NCBI GenBank assembly: GCA_014904985.1
Contig: MU128927.1
Span: 209,107 to 273,106 of the forward strand
Direction of reading: 5' to 3'
Source: Hydnum rufescens UP504
Lineage: Eukaryota; Basidiomycota; Agaricomycetes; Cantharellales; Hydnaceae
DNA: 64,000 nt
This document shows, in pieces, positions 11,301 to 22,393 of this stretch. Under the pieces are notes generated by a model. The model saw nothing but the letters and a program-made list of their open reading frames with translations, did not search any database and was not told where the DNA came from. Made by a program: the position numbers and the translations under genes. How positions within the stretch are numbered: position 1 is the stretch's first letter; each line of letters opens with the position of its first letter.

Positions 11301-13830
11301 CACAATAAAATACCTACCTTCATCCAAGACGATACGCTGCATCGTCATCACCAATGGTCATGATTATCAAGTCTATATATCCAAAGAGTCTCTAGGGACG
11401 TACCTTCCACGCAATGCTATAGATGGCACTTGTCCCTTTTTGCTTCTTAGACGGACCGGCACCTGCTGCCTGCTTACCACCTGAAGTTCGTGCAAAATCC
11501 CAGCGCAAGTACTGTAGCTTGTGATAACCACGTCATACTTTTGAAGTTGGTTTGGGGCAATTTCGCGTCCCTTTTCGTGATAAGTATAGACCGAAAGAAG
11601 GCCACTAGCGCAGTGCTCCAGTATCTGCGCTTCCCATGTACGAAGCACTGAAACAGGAGCAACTGCAATATGTGATGGATTCAATCAGAACAGAGGAGAA
11701 TTAAGAAAATGAGACATGCAATACCGATGAGGGTAGAATTGCTGAATTCTTGTGGGACATCTCTTCTGGTGGCAATGATTAAGTGAGATCATGGAGAGGG
11801 TTTTTCCCAAGCCCATGGAGTCAGCGAATATGGCTCCACGACCGAGCGATGGGGCATCGTCTAAAGCAACGGGTTGGCGACTAATCAAGTTGACATATGT
11901 AGGCTAAGAATGTGAGGTGGCGTATCATTTGGAGCGCAAAGCAACACAGAACGATGGAATAGCCTACTTTAGGATTGCGAGACTCCGTAGTATATTGCCA
12001 AAACTGAGAGGTAAATCAGCTGATGTGACGTCGGAAAATAAGAGTGCACGCTACCTGGACTGGGGTGTCCGATGGCTTTTTGGGTAGCGTGGGGTATTCT
12101 CTATTCAAGCACCATTGCAGCGCTTGGATCTATGGTATTCAATTAGGTAGAGTAGTTTTTTCGGATGTGCTGGACTAACATACCTGATGCTTCATGAGGT
12201 TCGTCGTCAATTCCCCCGAAGCAATGCTAGGGGGGCTCTCGTGGAGAGGAAGATTCAATATATCCTCATTTGAGCAGAGGGTATCAAGGAGAGATGATCG
12301 GCGCGTCTTGATTGTAGAAAATCTCAAGCTCCATTGATAAGAAAACGCGAAATAGACACACTTCGTCATCAACTGTTTCGAAGGACTTGATGACTGCCTT
12401 GAGTTCTTCTGCCTTCTTGTACGCAAGCCTTTCGGCGGCAAGCTTGGCCCGGCGCTCAGCATCTAATTTAGCGGCTTGGTCTTTTTGAGAAGTTGTTCCG
12501 TATGGACCATAAGCATTGGTCGAGCCATAGGATGTCGAGGGCTGGGAAGAACCATAAGCCCCATATCCGCCAACTACTTGGGTAGATGGAGGTGCAGGGG
12601 CTTGGTACTTATATTTACTCGTAATACATCTGTAAAGCCTCGCTGACCGGGCGTGGCCCACTTCAGCAAGGGTTCCAGCTGAGCCCGAGCATTCGCAGCA
12701 CCATAGATATGAAGAGTCCTGGATATACATCGTACTCAGGTCGGGGGAATGTAGACATTCGATTCACAGTACAATGGGATTGAATAACTGGCCCCCGACA
12801 TATTACCATCACGGATAGTGCCTTCTACAACTATCATGTTGGCATCAATGAGAGGCGATAATCGAGCAGAAACTTCCTTTTTCAGGTGTCCGACTTGTTT
12901 CATAGCTAGATTGATCTGCTCAATAGTCAAACCAACAAATACGAAAGAAGGCTATGCCCAAGCAACATACCACCTGAATCGCATTTCTGATAGTAGTGTT
13001 CAATCAATGTTTTTTCTATACAAGGTTACTAAAAGTCCACGCACTTGTCGTATATATTGTGGGGCTCGCGTACTAGATTGACCTGTTCGTTATGACCCAC
13101 CAACCCTACATTGTATAAGCACAAGAAGATGTAGACTAGGGATAACCTCTGCACCTTTGTAATATTGCACCCCGACAACTTGAGAATTGAGATCAATATA
13201 GTGTTCATCCTTGGGAACTTCCTCAGCGGGTACGACACCAAATTCGTCCTCAGAATCATCGAGGTCGATAGTTTGAGAAACAGCGACTTGCGTAGAGGGA
13301 GCCGATGATGATGTTTCTGATTTGCGCTTCTGACCAACAACAGTGGACTGAGATGACGTCACGGGCGTTTGATCGAGAAGTGACCAATCAAGAGGCTTGG
13401 CTGAAGCAGGGATATCGCCAGGAGCGACGCGTCCTGCCTTAATGGCAGTCATAACACGACTTCTATCATTAGATCTGCATGGAGATTCGTGATGAAGGTC
13501 CCATCTGAGAAGGTACATCGCGCGGGGATTACCTGACTTTGGACCAACCATCAATCTGAGCCACCTTGACCTTCCGAAGAGTGGTGAGAATATCTGGAGT
13601 CACACACCCCCAATGTCTCCAGAGCCAGCCTTCTCCGTATTGCGGTGAGAAGGTTTTTCCCCATATCGCAAGGATCCCATAGGAATCAAAGAGCCCCTGC
13701 AGGGGGGTGGTGCCTTCAGCGGAATGGATCAGGAGTATTCATGGATCTCTGAAGAGTTATGCGCGTACGTGGCACGTAGAGCGGTCGGAGAGTGCATATT
13801 GAAGGCGTGTTGCCTCCCGTCGCCAGTTTT
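8392..13830 (-). CDS. Rad5/HLTF-like SNF2 ATPase with PARP-type Zn finger, HIRAN and RING
   Basis: DNA-damage-tolerance translocase and probable ubiquitin ligase. In order from the N-terminus: PARP-type zinc-finger remnant (LQYALSDRSTCHV near 13800; WRHWGC near 13604-13621; DGWSKV); an acidic linker (DLDDSEDEFG); HIRAN (LNSQVVGVQYYKG, NEQVNLVREPHNIYDK, 12740-13200); SNF2 motif I ADSMGLGKT near 11800-11830; VAPVSVLRTWE; the DEGH box split by an intron near 11327; VVTGTPI; RING (CPVCFDI ... CAHAFCLDCI near 10170-10310); helicase C with SVVFSQFTSFLDKI, FVRFDGSM, LKAGALGLQLTAANNVYL, MDPWWQEG split over micro-exons and CNRIGQ near 8820. The C-terminus ends in KRASSIHSD with stop at 8392-8394. Apparent one-base breaks lie near 9757, 9272, 8805 and 8695. 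The first exon is unresolved, so the 13830 end is approximate. HLTF/Rad5 assignment is by HIRAN plus RING inside SNF2. Confidence 0.85.
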
Positions 13831-14092
13831 AGTCATAGTGCACGCGGGATGCAAGGAACGGAGAAACCCGAGTAAATATACCTAGCGTGACTAGTCGCGT
13901 GACCAGACCCAGAGGAGGACAGTACCCAACCCTTGCGGCCAAACGAGTGATAGACATCACAGATTAACAAAATACATCATTTGGAGAGCTGTTCGTACAG
14001 TCCTATCCCGCGGCGCTCACGTGTTACTGTATTTGTAGTTTTATTTGAAACGTAGTGATCCAAGGAAATAAACATGAATCTCCAACACTCCT
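13831..14092. other. gap between two minus-strand genes
   Basis: Upstream side of the Rad5-like gene and downstream side of the kinase gene. It may contain the true first exon of the Rad5-like gene (a short frame beginning with ATG near 13950 was not convincing). Confidence 0.35.
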
Positions 14093-17000
14093 TCACGTTT
14101 CACCTTCGAGGATCACACGGGAAGGCGGGCTCGATTCCACCCACATCGATCGAATATCGGGCGAAACTTTCTCGATACCAGGCCTTTTCTCCTTTTCTGA
14201 GCACGTCATCGCTGCGAGTCCAGGGGTAGACAAATTCGTAACGGGCGACAGACGATAAAATGAAGGCGTGAGCTTACCCTGCACGAGCTCCCATGCTGGA
14301 TCTGTTAACCAGATACGAGCAAGATCCGTGTCCGGACGGCGTGGGCGCTGCCCGCGGGAGATGGCCAAGTAAACTAAATTTTCTTGACGTACCTCGAAAA
14401 AAGGTTTCTGCCCAGAGAGGAGCTAAATGTTACAAAACTAAATATTTGAATCTCCACGAGAATCCTTTGGAGAGTATAAATATCCCACCTCGACGATTGT
14501 TTGCCCAAACGCATATATATCGCTCGCCAATGTTTTCAACGGGAAACCATCATTATCTTCCTCGGAAAATAGCTCGGGGCCATGAACCTGCGCCACCATT
14601 TAGTAAGAATAACATTGTCAACTGCTATGGAACATCGAACCGATGAGATCCGGCGTCTCTTAGGCTAAAAGATGTAACTTCGTGGTGCATTTTCGATAGT
14701 CCAAAGTCGGTCAAGCACGCGGTACCATCGTCGCATACTAGGATGTTGGCCTACTCAGGATTTCATCCGTACGGAAAGGAATCAGTCCCTGAAATAGGGT
14801 TCGCAACAACGACGTACACATTTCAAATCGCCGTGAACTATGGGAGGATCGTAAGTGTGTAAGTATTGCAGTCCCTCTGATGCGTCATGAATCTGTAGGA
14901 ACATAGTCACTGAGATGGGTGAGTGCGGGACAAATACATGCTCTCACGAGTTTGAAACGATTAGCGTTGGGATTGATGTCCGTCGTATAATGGAACACGT
15001 TCGAATTCTTGAGCCATGGGGAGACCTTCGAGCAGACCAGGGTGTAATCAAGCAACAGTACAGGGAAAAGGTCCTCACCATGGAGAGAGATGTTCCATGG
15101 TCACAAATACCAGAAAATTCCAAGATGTTAGGGTGTTTCAACCGGGACCACAAGGTTGCCTCAGCCAGGAATCTCTATTGGATCCAGTCAGGCAAGCGGA
15201 CAGGAATAAGGTAACTTGGTCTTGGATTTCCCAAAATTCACCATACCTTCCTGATTTGATCCGGTACCCCGAACAATTTCAACACCTTTAAGGCCACTTT
15301 TTGGCGCCCCAATCGCTCACCGAGCCATATGTCACAAAATCCGCCACCAGTGACAGGAAGGGCGCCCAGCTTCCGAATTTCAGCACTTAGGTCCGGAAGA
15401 ACCTCAAGAGACATAGCTCCCAACGTGGGGGACCTGGAAGGGGGCCGAGAGGAAATGACAGCTCCCAGTGTTTCGACAATCTGATCCATTGCTCGAGGTC
15501 GGGTATTGTCATACTGTAAGCAGGAGGTGACTAAATCCCATATAATGGCACGATAATGATGATGAGGCAGGAATGCGATTGTCGGAGACGTGCGGGCTGT
15601 CATTTCTTTTATAGCTTTCCGTCTCAAGGTTGGCATCGGCGGTTGAGTAAGGATCTATATGTTGACACAAAAGCATTCCAATAGATCAGAGTTCCATCAT
15701 ACATGAACTGCAATCGGAGAATAACCTGGAGCATCATCAAAGCAAAGTCCCGTATGTCTGTGTCTTTGGTTATATCGCCTTGCCTCGTGAAGGAAGTGTA
15801 TCGTGCTATGTTTGACCAGTTAAATTTGGTCCCGTGAGATTGAGTAGCCGCGTAGGCGTCGTAAGATGGTTGGGAGAATACGAAGCTGCTAAGGACAGCA
15901 GTACCCTGGTCTGACAGAAGGATGGTGGCCTGGAGCGAAGGAGTGAGTCCTGTGCTCGGGAGAGGTGATGGATTGGCATTACAGGCTTAATGTTTCCGTG
16001 AACAACGCCCATAGAGTGCACATGCTGCAGGCCTTTGGCAGCCTCGAAGCACTGAGATTGACGATTTATTATCGGAGTGTCGGATACAGGTTTTTCGCTC
16101 ACCAACTTCAATGGGTCAGCCGAGGGATCCTTTAAGACGTAGTTCATTGAGTTTCCTTTCTTCATCCAAGCTGAGACAGATCCGAGCTTATTCTCAATAC
16201 GCGCGAACCCGAACATGGGCAGAATGTGAGGGTGAGAAAGCTGGGCACATATACGTGCTTCTCGTAGAATGTACGGCTAGTGAATCCACTCTTATGACTG
16301 AGCTCGTTATGAGGGGGACGTAAATAGATCCCTACATTTGTTTCACTTCCAAATGAGCGTCGGAACAATTTAACGGCCACCAAATTCCCACTTGAGGTCC
16401 CGCCTAGCCAAAAATCCGCCATGGGCCCTAGGAAGGGTAGGGGTTTATGGAATTTATAAACTCCTGTTTCAAGAACGAGAAGTGCGCACCACGAATGATC
16501 GGTTGGTCAGCCAAGATTTTTACCATGCCAGTCATATCGAACAATTGGCCATCTGTGGGCTGTTTAAGCGCCAACATGGCGGTAGAAATTGATTCCTTCC
16601 GCTCTCCACCGTATCGGGAGGCAACTCCCTAAGATAACATGCAGTTCATCAGCCCTCAATTCTCGAGCAAGCAGATCGGAAAGTCCTGGCCTCCAACAAC
16701 TTAATGAGGGAATCTATCTTGTCCTCCGGCAAAGCACGTATTTGGGTAATGTCATAATCGTTCAGAATCATATTATAAAGCATTTCGTCGAGAGCATCTA
16801 CGTCGGCCGCCCGTGCTTTTTGGAACTCGTCATCCCATTTAGGGAAGTTGAAGTTAAATTCTCGCTTTGTTACAAAGAGTTGGGTAGAACTTTGAGTGGA
16901 GAAAAAAAGGAGGAAAAATCAGTTAAATACCTTATGCGGGTTTAGAGCAAACTGAAGGTCCGAGGCGCCTGAATGTAAACAATCGGAAATGGCCTCTTGG

Positions 17001-17680
17001 GAAACCACGGACATGACGGGATTTAAATCGAGCCATTTGGTCGTCTTCCGTACTATGGAATCCATCAGGCTTTTGAATGGTAAACAAAATTAATGGCGCG
17101 ATTCTCGACAGCATTATCGAGATCGCACCTTACTATCACCTTAACGGTGGGCTCAACAGATTTGAGACCCTCATCGACATCTTGCAAGGCCACCACAGCT
17201 TCTGTACACCTACGACGAAGCTGTTTCGCCGAATTCTTCCGAGTGAAACGTTAGGGGTTATAGCTATGCTGGTCAGAGGGTCAGAGGATGTCTTACAGTA
17301 TGTACAGGAGCCGAGCACAATTCTTCAAGTGGTGCAGGAATAAGTACAATGATGGATGCCGACAATAACAATAAGTAGCATTACCTGGCGGAGCACAGTC
17401 AGGAGATCTTCAAGATCGTCCATTACAGCCTCAAATAAACCGGCCGGGTGCGTTGCGTAACCGGCAGGTCTCGTGTCCACGATGGAGGGGGGAAGACGGT
17501 GCGGGGATCGAAATTACTCAGAGCTAAATCCCCCTGGTCGGGTCGGGAGTTCCCAGGATTAATTCCATATGTAGTATGAATATAATAGGCGAGAGCATAT
17601 TCCCTGAGCTCGGCACAAGCACCTAGCTCCAGGACTTGATAAGCGTAGTAGACCCAATTAAGCGAGTCGTTCCCATATTG
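14093..17680 (-). CDS. tandem pseudokinase-kinase with helical N-terminal region
   Basis: Two protein-kinase-like domains in one minus-strand transcript. The first (about 16420-15500) has ADFWLGGTSSGNLVAVKLF with the VAVK lysine, but its catalytic loop reads VVHGNIKP (HGN at 15992-16000, aspartate lost) and the DFG position reads SSFV (15879-15890), so it should be inactive. The second (about 15390-14093) has GGGFCDIWLGERLG, VALKV, WSRLKHPNILEF, VHGDLK (14821-14838) and TDFGLSK with DFG at 14700-14708, so it should be active. HGD in place of HRD is usual in basidiomycete TKL-like kinases. Upstream exons encode mostly helical sequence (LFEAVMDDLEDLLTVLRQ, KNSAKQLRRRC, ALDEMLYNMILNDYDITQIR) of unknown fold. 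The frame breaks at the C run 17487-17492. Stop at 14093-14095. The 5' end is uncertain; the block at 17500-17680 could be a separate gene. Confidence 0.72.
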
Positions 17681-18015
17681 CCCTTAGAGCAGAGTCTATG
17701 TCATTGGTCTGAATGTTTCGCACTACGGCTTCATCCGGTGCAGCTTGCCGTTGCCAGCAGTGTCATCGCTCATCTCGCTTATCACATCCACACACCGCGC
17801 ACACCCGCAAACTGGTAAGCTCAGCGAACATAAACATGACATCTCATGTGCTGGCTTCACAACGGGATCCAAAAGATTACAGATTCTAATTGGGTCTACA
17901 AAGCTATTATCCAGTGAGGGCCTTCGGCAAAGTTCCGCGGACATTCCCTCAGGCGCGCTCTATTTCTATTGCGATCCCTGGTACACGCGTTTTAAGTTCT
18001 TGTACTTCGTGGAAA
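17681..18015. other. divergent intergenic region upstream of NSE4
   Basis: Contains the promoter of NSE4 and probably the 5' end of the minus-strand kinase transcript. Open frames on both strands here are short and lack domains. Confidence 0.35.
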
Positions 18016-19616
18016 ATGACTCCCAGTGCGGAATCACCAAATGGAGAGGACCCCAAGGGGTTTCAACTCCCGTATGATCCTGACATGGATGCGGCTGAGA
18101 CCCGGAAGATCAGGAAGGAGTACCGAGACGTGTTAGCCACTCAGGCAGGTACGCAGGCAATCGGTGAATGGCTCGGTTCTCTGAATCCTTATCATCTCTG
18201 ATTCTCTTGGAAGAAACTCGAGCAAATCTGAGCGCGTATAAGTTTCCGACCTGCATTACGGACTTGGGGAAGGTGGACACTATATTCTCCGGTGGTATGT
18301 ATTTAATGTCGTGGTCTGCCTGAGCTGCTACAGGGTGTCCACGCTGACTTGGTTCTCGATAGTCAAGCGCGCTCAGGAAGCCACGCTAGATTCCAAAGCG
18401 GTGAACAATTTGTCGGAAATGGCTGCACTCAAAGCTCGAGCGATGAAGCACAGCGCGGGCGGTTTTGACACGGACGACTTTCTCTTGAAGCTCGTTACAT
18501 ACATGGGTGGCAGGTCGTCCGATGTGGCAGCCAGTGGCCGCGGGGACGATCATGATGAAGACGAGGACGGCGTGCTTGACTGGGATAAAATAGGCTATCT
18601 TGCTCTCCGGAAAAGCAGGAGAGTTATGGGTATGAATTTTATGTACGACGTTGTCGTGACACGTCAGACTGGAAAATATATCCCAGTCCATCTCTCATGG
18701 TTGAATTTCCTATTTATAGGTTCGGTCCATTATCTATCGAGCAGAAGACACGAACACCGGCTAAACGAGGGACCAACAAAATAAACAAGGATCCAAAGGA
18801 CAATGTTGTTCCGGATGAAGTACGTTTCTGATCTCGATTGCTCAGGTCTTGGAGTTGACCGTATCGGACTTCCTTTGCTTGTACCTTCAGGTCAACACTG
18901 AAGAAATGGAGAAAGAGAAAAACGAGAACGACACGACTTCTAATGTGAAACAAGTCAGTCCCGACTTGAGATGGATGTCAGTCAGCTGGATCCTGCTCAC
19001 CACCAGCATTCGGTTGCCTGCATTCCTGCCAGATTAACAATCTCTTGAGCGATCAAGGACAAGCAGTGAATTACTTCCGATTCATAATCAATCCCGACAG
19101 TTTTGAACAGTCTGTCGAGAACATGTTCTATTTCTCCTTTTTAATCCGTGATGGCCTCGCGGCATGGGACTTCAGTGCGGACATGGAGCCAATAGTATGT
19201 GGGTATCAATCCCCATGAAACATCTTTTCTACAGCCTGGCGAAAATTCCAACTCAGCCACACCCCTTTGTTAGGGGCGTCCGAGGCTCCGACTGAGCAAG
19301 ACTACCAAGAAAACTTACAGAGAAAACAGGCGGTACTTGAGTTTGACTATGCGACGTGGGAGGTTTGTCGCATCCCCGCTGGCTCTGGCTCGAGACTTCC
19401 TTGATCACTGAGTCGAGTCATGTTCTCAATTCGTAGCGAGCAATTGAGGTCTTTGACATCCGCAAGCCGATCATTCCAACTAGACCGCCAATTCCGGATG
19501 ACAAGAAGTTTCCAAAGTTTGGCAAACCAAGATATAGCCAAAGCCATCAGAGCGACCCAGACGAGGATGGTGAAAACGATGAAGAGCCTGAAGACGATAT
19601 ATTGGAAGATGATTGA
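18016..19616 (+). CDS. NSE4: SMC5/6 complex kleisin subunit Nse4
   Basis: Nse4 bridges the SMC5 and SMC6 heads and binds Nse1/Nse3; nuclear, in DNA repair and replication-fork handling. I start at 18016 because LPYDPDMDAAETRKIRKEYR is the conserved N-terminus and follows in frame. Next come TDLGKVDTIFS, spliced (acceptor near 18361) to VKRAQEATLDSKA, then KARAMKHSAGGFDTDDFLLK, the domain block LDWDKIGYLALRKSRRV ending NFMFGPLSIEQK, and the C-terminal winged-helix block YFRFIINPDSFEQSVENMF, YFSFLIRDG, EFDYATWE. The tail (RPPIPDDKKFPKF, then acidic) ends at TGA 19614-19616. Length of about 400 residues fits the family. Using the acceptor near 18361 rather than the earlier one keeps the frame open without invoking an indel. 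Confidence 0.88.
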
Positions 19617-21100
19617 GGTGTCGATCTTCGACTTTGGAAGTATCAGTATGTGTGCATTTAATACTCTTACTTGACAAGCCCATTCGAGAGTCGTGCAGGG
19701 TGGGCCAGGTGGCCATACTACGACGACAATGATGATCTACATTTTTCGAGGCTTACAAAAATGGGATCGTGACAGACCTCGCATAGTGAAGAAGCAACAG
19801 ACTGCTTTAAGTTCCCTCAAAAGACATTTTGGTGAAGCCATTCACGGAACTTACAAACCAGATCCTTGAGATTTTAGACACTTTCTTAATTTTGCGTTGG
19901 GATCTTATCATGGCTCCGAAAGTTCAAGAGGTTTGTAATTAAGGGCTAAGGGTACTTCATATAAGCCCTAGACATTTCAAAGGGAATCTCATTGAAGCTA
20001 TGTCGCATTTGCGAGTAGAGGTATGGCATTACTGTATATTGCACCTCAGTGCTGGGCGAAATGCAGCGAAGTGGCAGTGCAGTGCTGAGAGCAAGAAAAA
20101 TGAGTCCTCCTGTACCAATCACTAGATTGGGATATTCAAGGGCCTAAGGGCACTAGAAACTAGAGGACATAGCCAGAGGCAGTCGTACTGGCGGTAGCAG
20201 CAGAAGTCTTCACGCAAAGGTTTACTCACAAGCAGGTCATTGCCGACCAAGGATACGTATCGTGGAGTTGGAAGGCGATGAAACCAAAGGACCTTTCAGC
20301 ACCATTTCCGTTGAAAAATCATCAGTGAATGGGATCAGCTCGTGGTTGTGGGGTGGCCCAGAAGCGCTGATGGTAGGATTGCGTTTAGGTGGTGGTGGAA
20401 ATCTCATTTGTATACCGCGTCGGGCTGCCTATGGGTAATAGCTAGGCGCCTAGGGCCGTCCTTTTACAAGGGGTATAAGTTATGTACTTTGGCTAGTCTC
20501 CGGCTCCGATGATTCTCCCTTGGACTCGTAGTGTTCTCGTCCTTCGATTGCATTTAGGTCATCACGGGTCAGTTTTATTGTAAACGCCAACGCCGCCGGG
20601 CAACATGTACTTAAGTGCAGGCAAAAGCAGTTGTTGAGGGGCATGTATTATATACTGAAGTCCACTACGGAGCGTACAAAATAAGAAATTTCAAACGTAT
20701 CATCGTGATAGAAAGAGGAAGGTGTAGCCCCCATTTAGTACTCGAATGAACATAGTCATAGACCAAGTGTCTTGAACAGTCAAGCGTGGACGGTGGCGCG
20801 TATTTTACGTGCTCTTCCACTGGCAAGTTGAGAGGCGAGAGCCATCTGCGAGACAAGCCTCTAGGCATGCCAGTGGGTATGAAGATCAGAAGAAATTGGA
20901 AGAAAGACACAAGCACGCTAGATTGACCGCATTAAATACATGCTATGGAAGGGATTAGCAAAAACAGGCGTGTCTCCTGGTGACAATGAGTACTCACGAA
21001 AATGGAACGTGGAAGGAGGCAATGTCGGCATACTCCGGCAGCTGTACAGATCCGGATGCAAAGGCAGGTTTAGACCTCTCTAACCTACTTCAAGAACACC
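19617..21100. other. intergenic stretch, nothing recognised
   Basis: About 1.5 kb before the ribosomal protein gene. The only open frame above 80 codons (20665-20916, -) has no domain or splice context. The last few hundred bases should hold the strong promoter expected for a ribosomal protein gene. Confidence 0.5.
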
Positions 21101-22066
21101 ATGGGTCAGTCAAAATTCAATCCTGTCGTTGATGACGCTCATTCCTTGTGATCGTGCTGATGGCTTGCTTTTGTTGCTTATCTCTTCACCGCTATTCCAT
21201 CCTTCCGTAATGTTATTTTTTATGGTCACTTGGGACGAATGCAGGTATCACCAGATCATCGCGGCACAAGAGGTCCGCTTCCGGGGCTCAGCGAGCTCAC
21301 TACCGCAAGAAGAGAAAGTTCGAATTGGGGCGTCAACCCGCCAACACCAAACTCGGTCCAAAGCGAATCCATAGCGTTCGCACTCGTGGTGGAAACGTCA
21401 AATATCGGGCTCTCCGTCTGGAATCTGGGAATTTTGCTTGGGCTTCTGAACACGTCACACGGAAGACTCGAATCATTGGAGTGGTGAGCGGAATATCTGC
21501 TTTTTCAAAATGCCGATCAATCCTGAATAAGATGGGACTAACGGTGGTATAGGTTTATAATGCGTCAAACAATGAGCTCGTTCGGACAAACACCTTGGTG
21601 AAAAGTGCTATTATCCAGGTCGACGCTGCGCCCTTCAAGCAATGGTACGAAGCCCATGTAAGTTTCATTTCTCCTCATGGTCGACACTTCTAGCCCTCAT
21701 CTTCTCGTGCAGTATGCCCAACCCGTCTCCAAGAAGTCCGCGAAGGCAGCGGCATCTGCTGCCGAGACAGGAGCCGAGGAGAAGAAGGCACTCTCCCACC
21801 ATGCCCAGCGCAACCTTGATGCGCGTAAAAAGGAGGCCAAAATCGACAGTTTGTTGGATACTCAGTTCGCTGCTGGCCGTCTGTATGCCAGTATTTCCAG
21901 CCGACCTGGGCAGTCCGGCCGTGCCGACGGGTACATTCTCGAGGGGAAGGAACTCGAGGTTCGTGGAGCCATTTACTTCCTGCAATAGGTCCAGCGGATC
22001 TGATGTCTCTCGTTTTCTTAGTTTTACCTGAGAAAACTTAGGACTGGGAAGCAGAAGCATACATAG
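21101..22066 (+). CDS. RPS8: 40S ribosomal protein S8 (eS8), 212 aa
   Basis: Five exons (21101-21104, 21245-21483, 21553-21657, 21713-21958, 22022-22066) sum to 639 nt. The first exon holds only ATG plus one base, a layout common in ribosomal protein genes, giving [20 protein letters not shown], then [57 protein letters not shown] and [20 protein letters not shown]; the end is [13 protein letters not shown]. Length and sequence fit eS8 of the small subunit. All introns are GT-AG and phases agree, with no frame break. Confidence 0.97.
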
Positions 22067-22393
22067 TGAGGGAACTTCGGTTGGCGGAAGCGCGCATGGC
22101 ATTCTATACTTCATCCTTTCTTACCCCATGCTTTACCTACATATGTGTATGCGCGTCTCATCCCTTATACTATCTGTCCCACACCATGTTTGACAGTTGT
22201 GTGATCGGGTGGCGGTGATGATGCAGCGCCCGGTGGAAGATCCCGCGGCGTAGGGGATTTTTATCCGCTAGCACCCATCGTCCGTCGTTGCTTCGTCGGA
22301 CTGTATTGTTGGGTTCTTGTCTTCTGCTGCGTGTGTAGCTGTAGCTGTGAATCCCGGCTCTGGCCGCTACCTGGAGCACGCACCCGGGTCAGG
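22067..22393. other. short intergenic region
   Basis: About 330 bases between two plus-strand genes: 3' region of RPS8 and promoter of SET9. No gene seen. Confidence 0.45.

Noticed and set aside
18290..18365. Frameshift in NSE4 near 18355
   Set aside because: Using the intron acceptor near 18361 instead of the earlier AG restores VKRAQEATLDS without any indel.
21665..22114. Minus-strand frame over RPS8
   Set aside because: Antisense shadow of highly conserved ribosomal protein exons.
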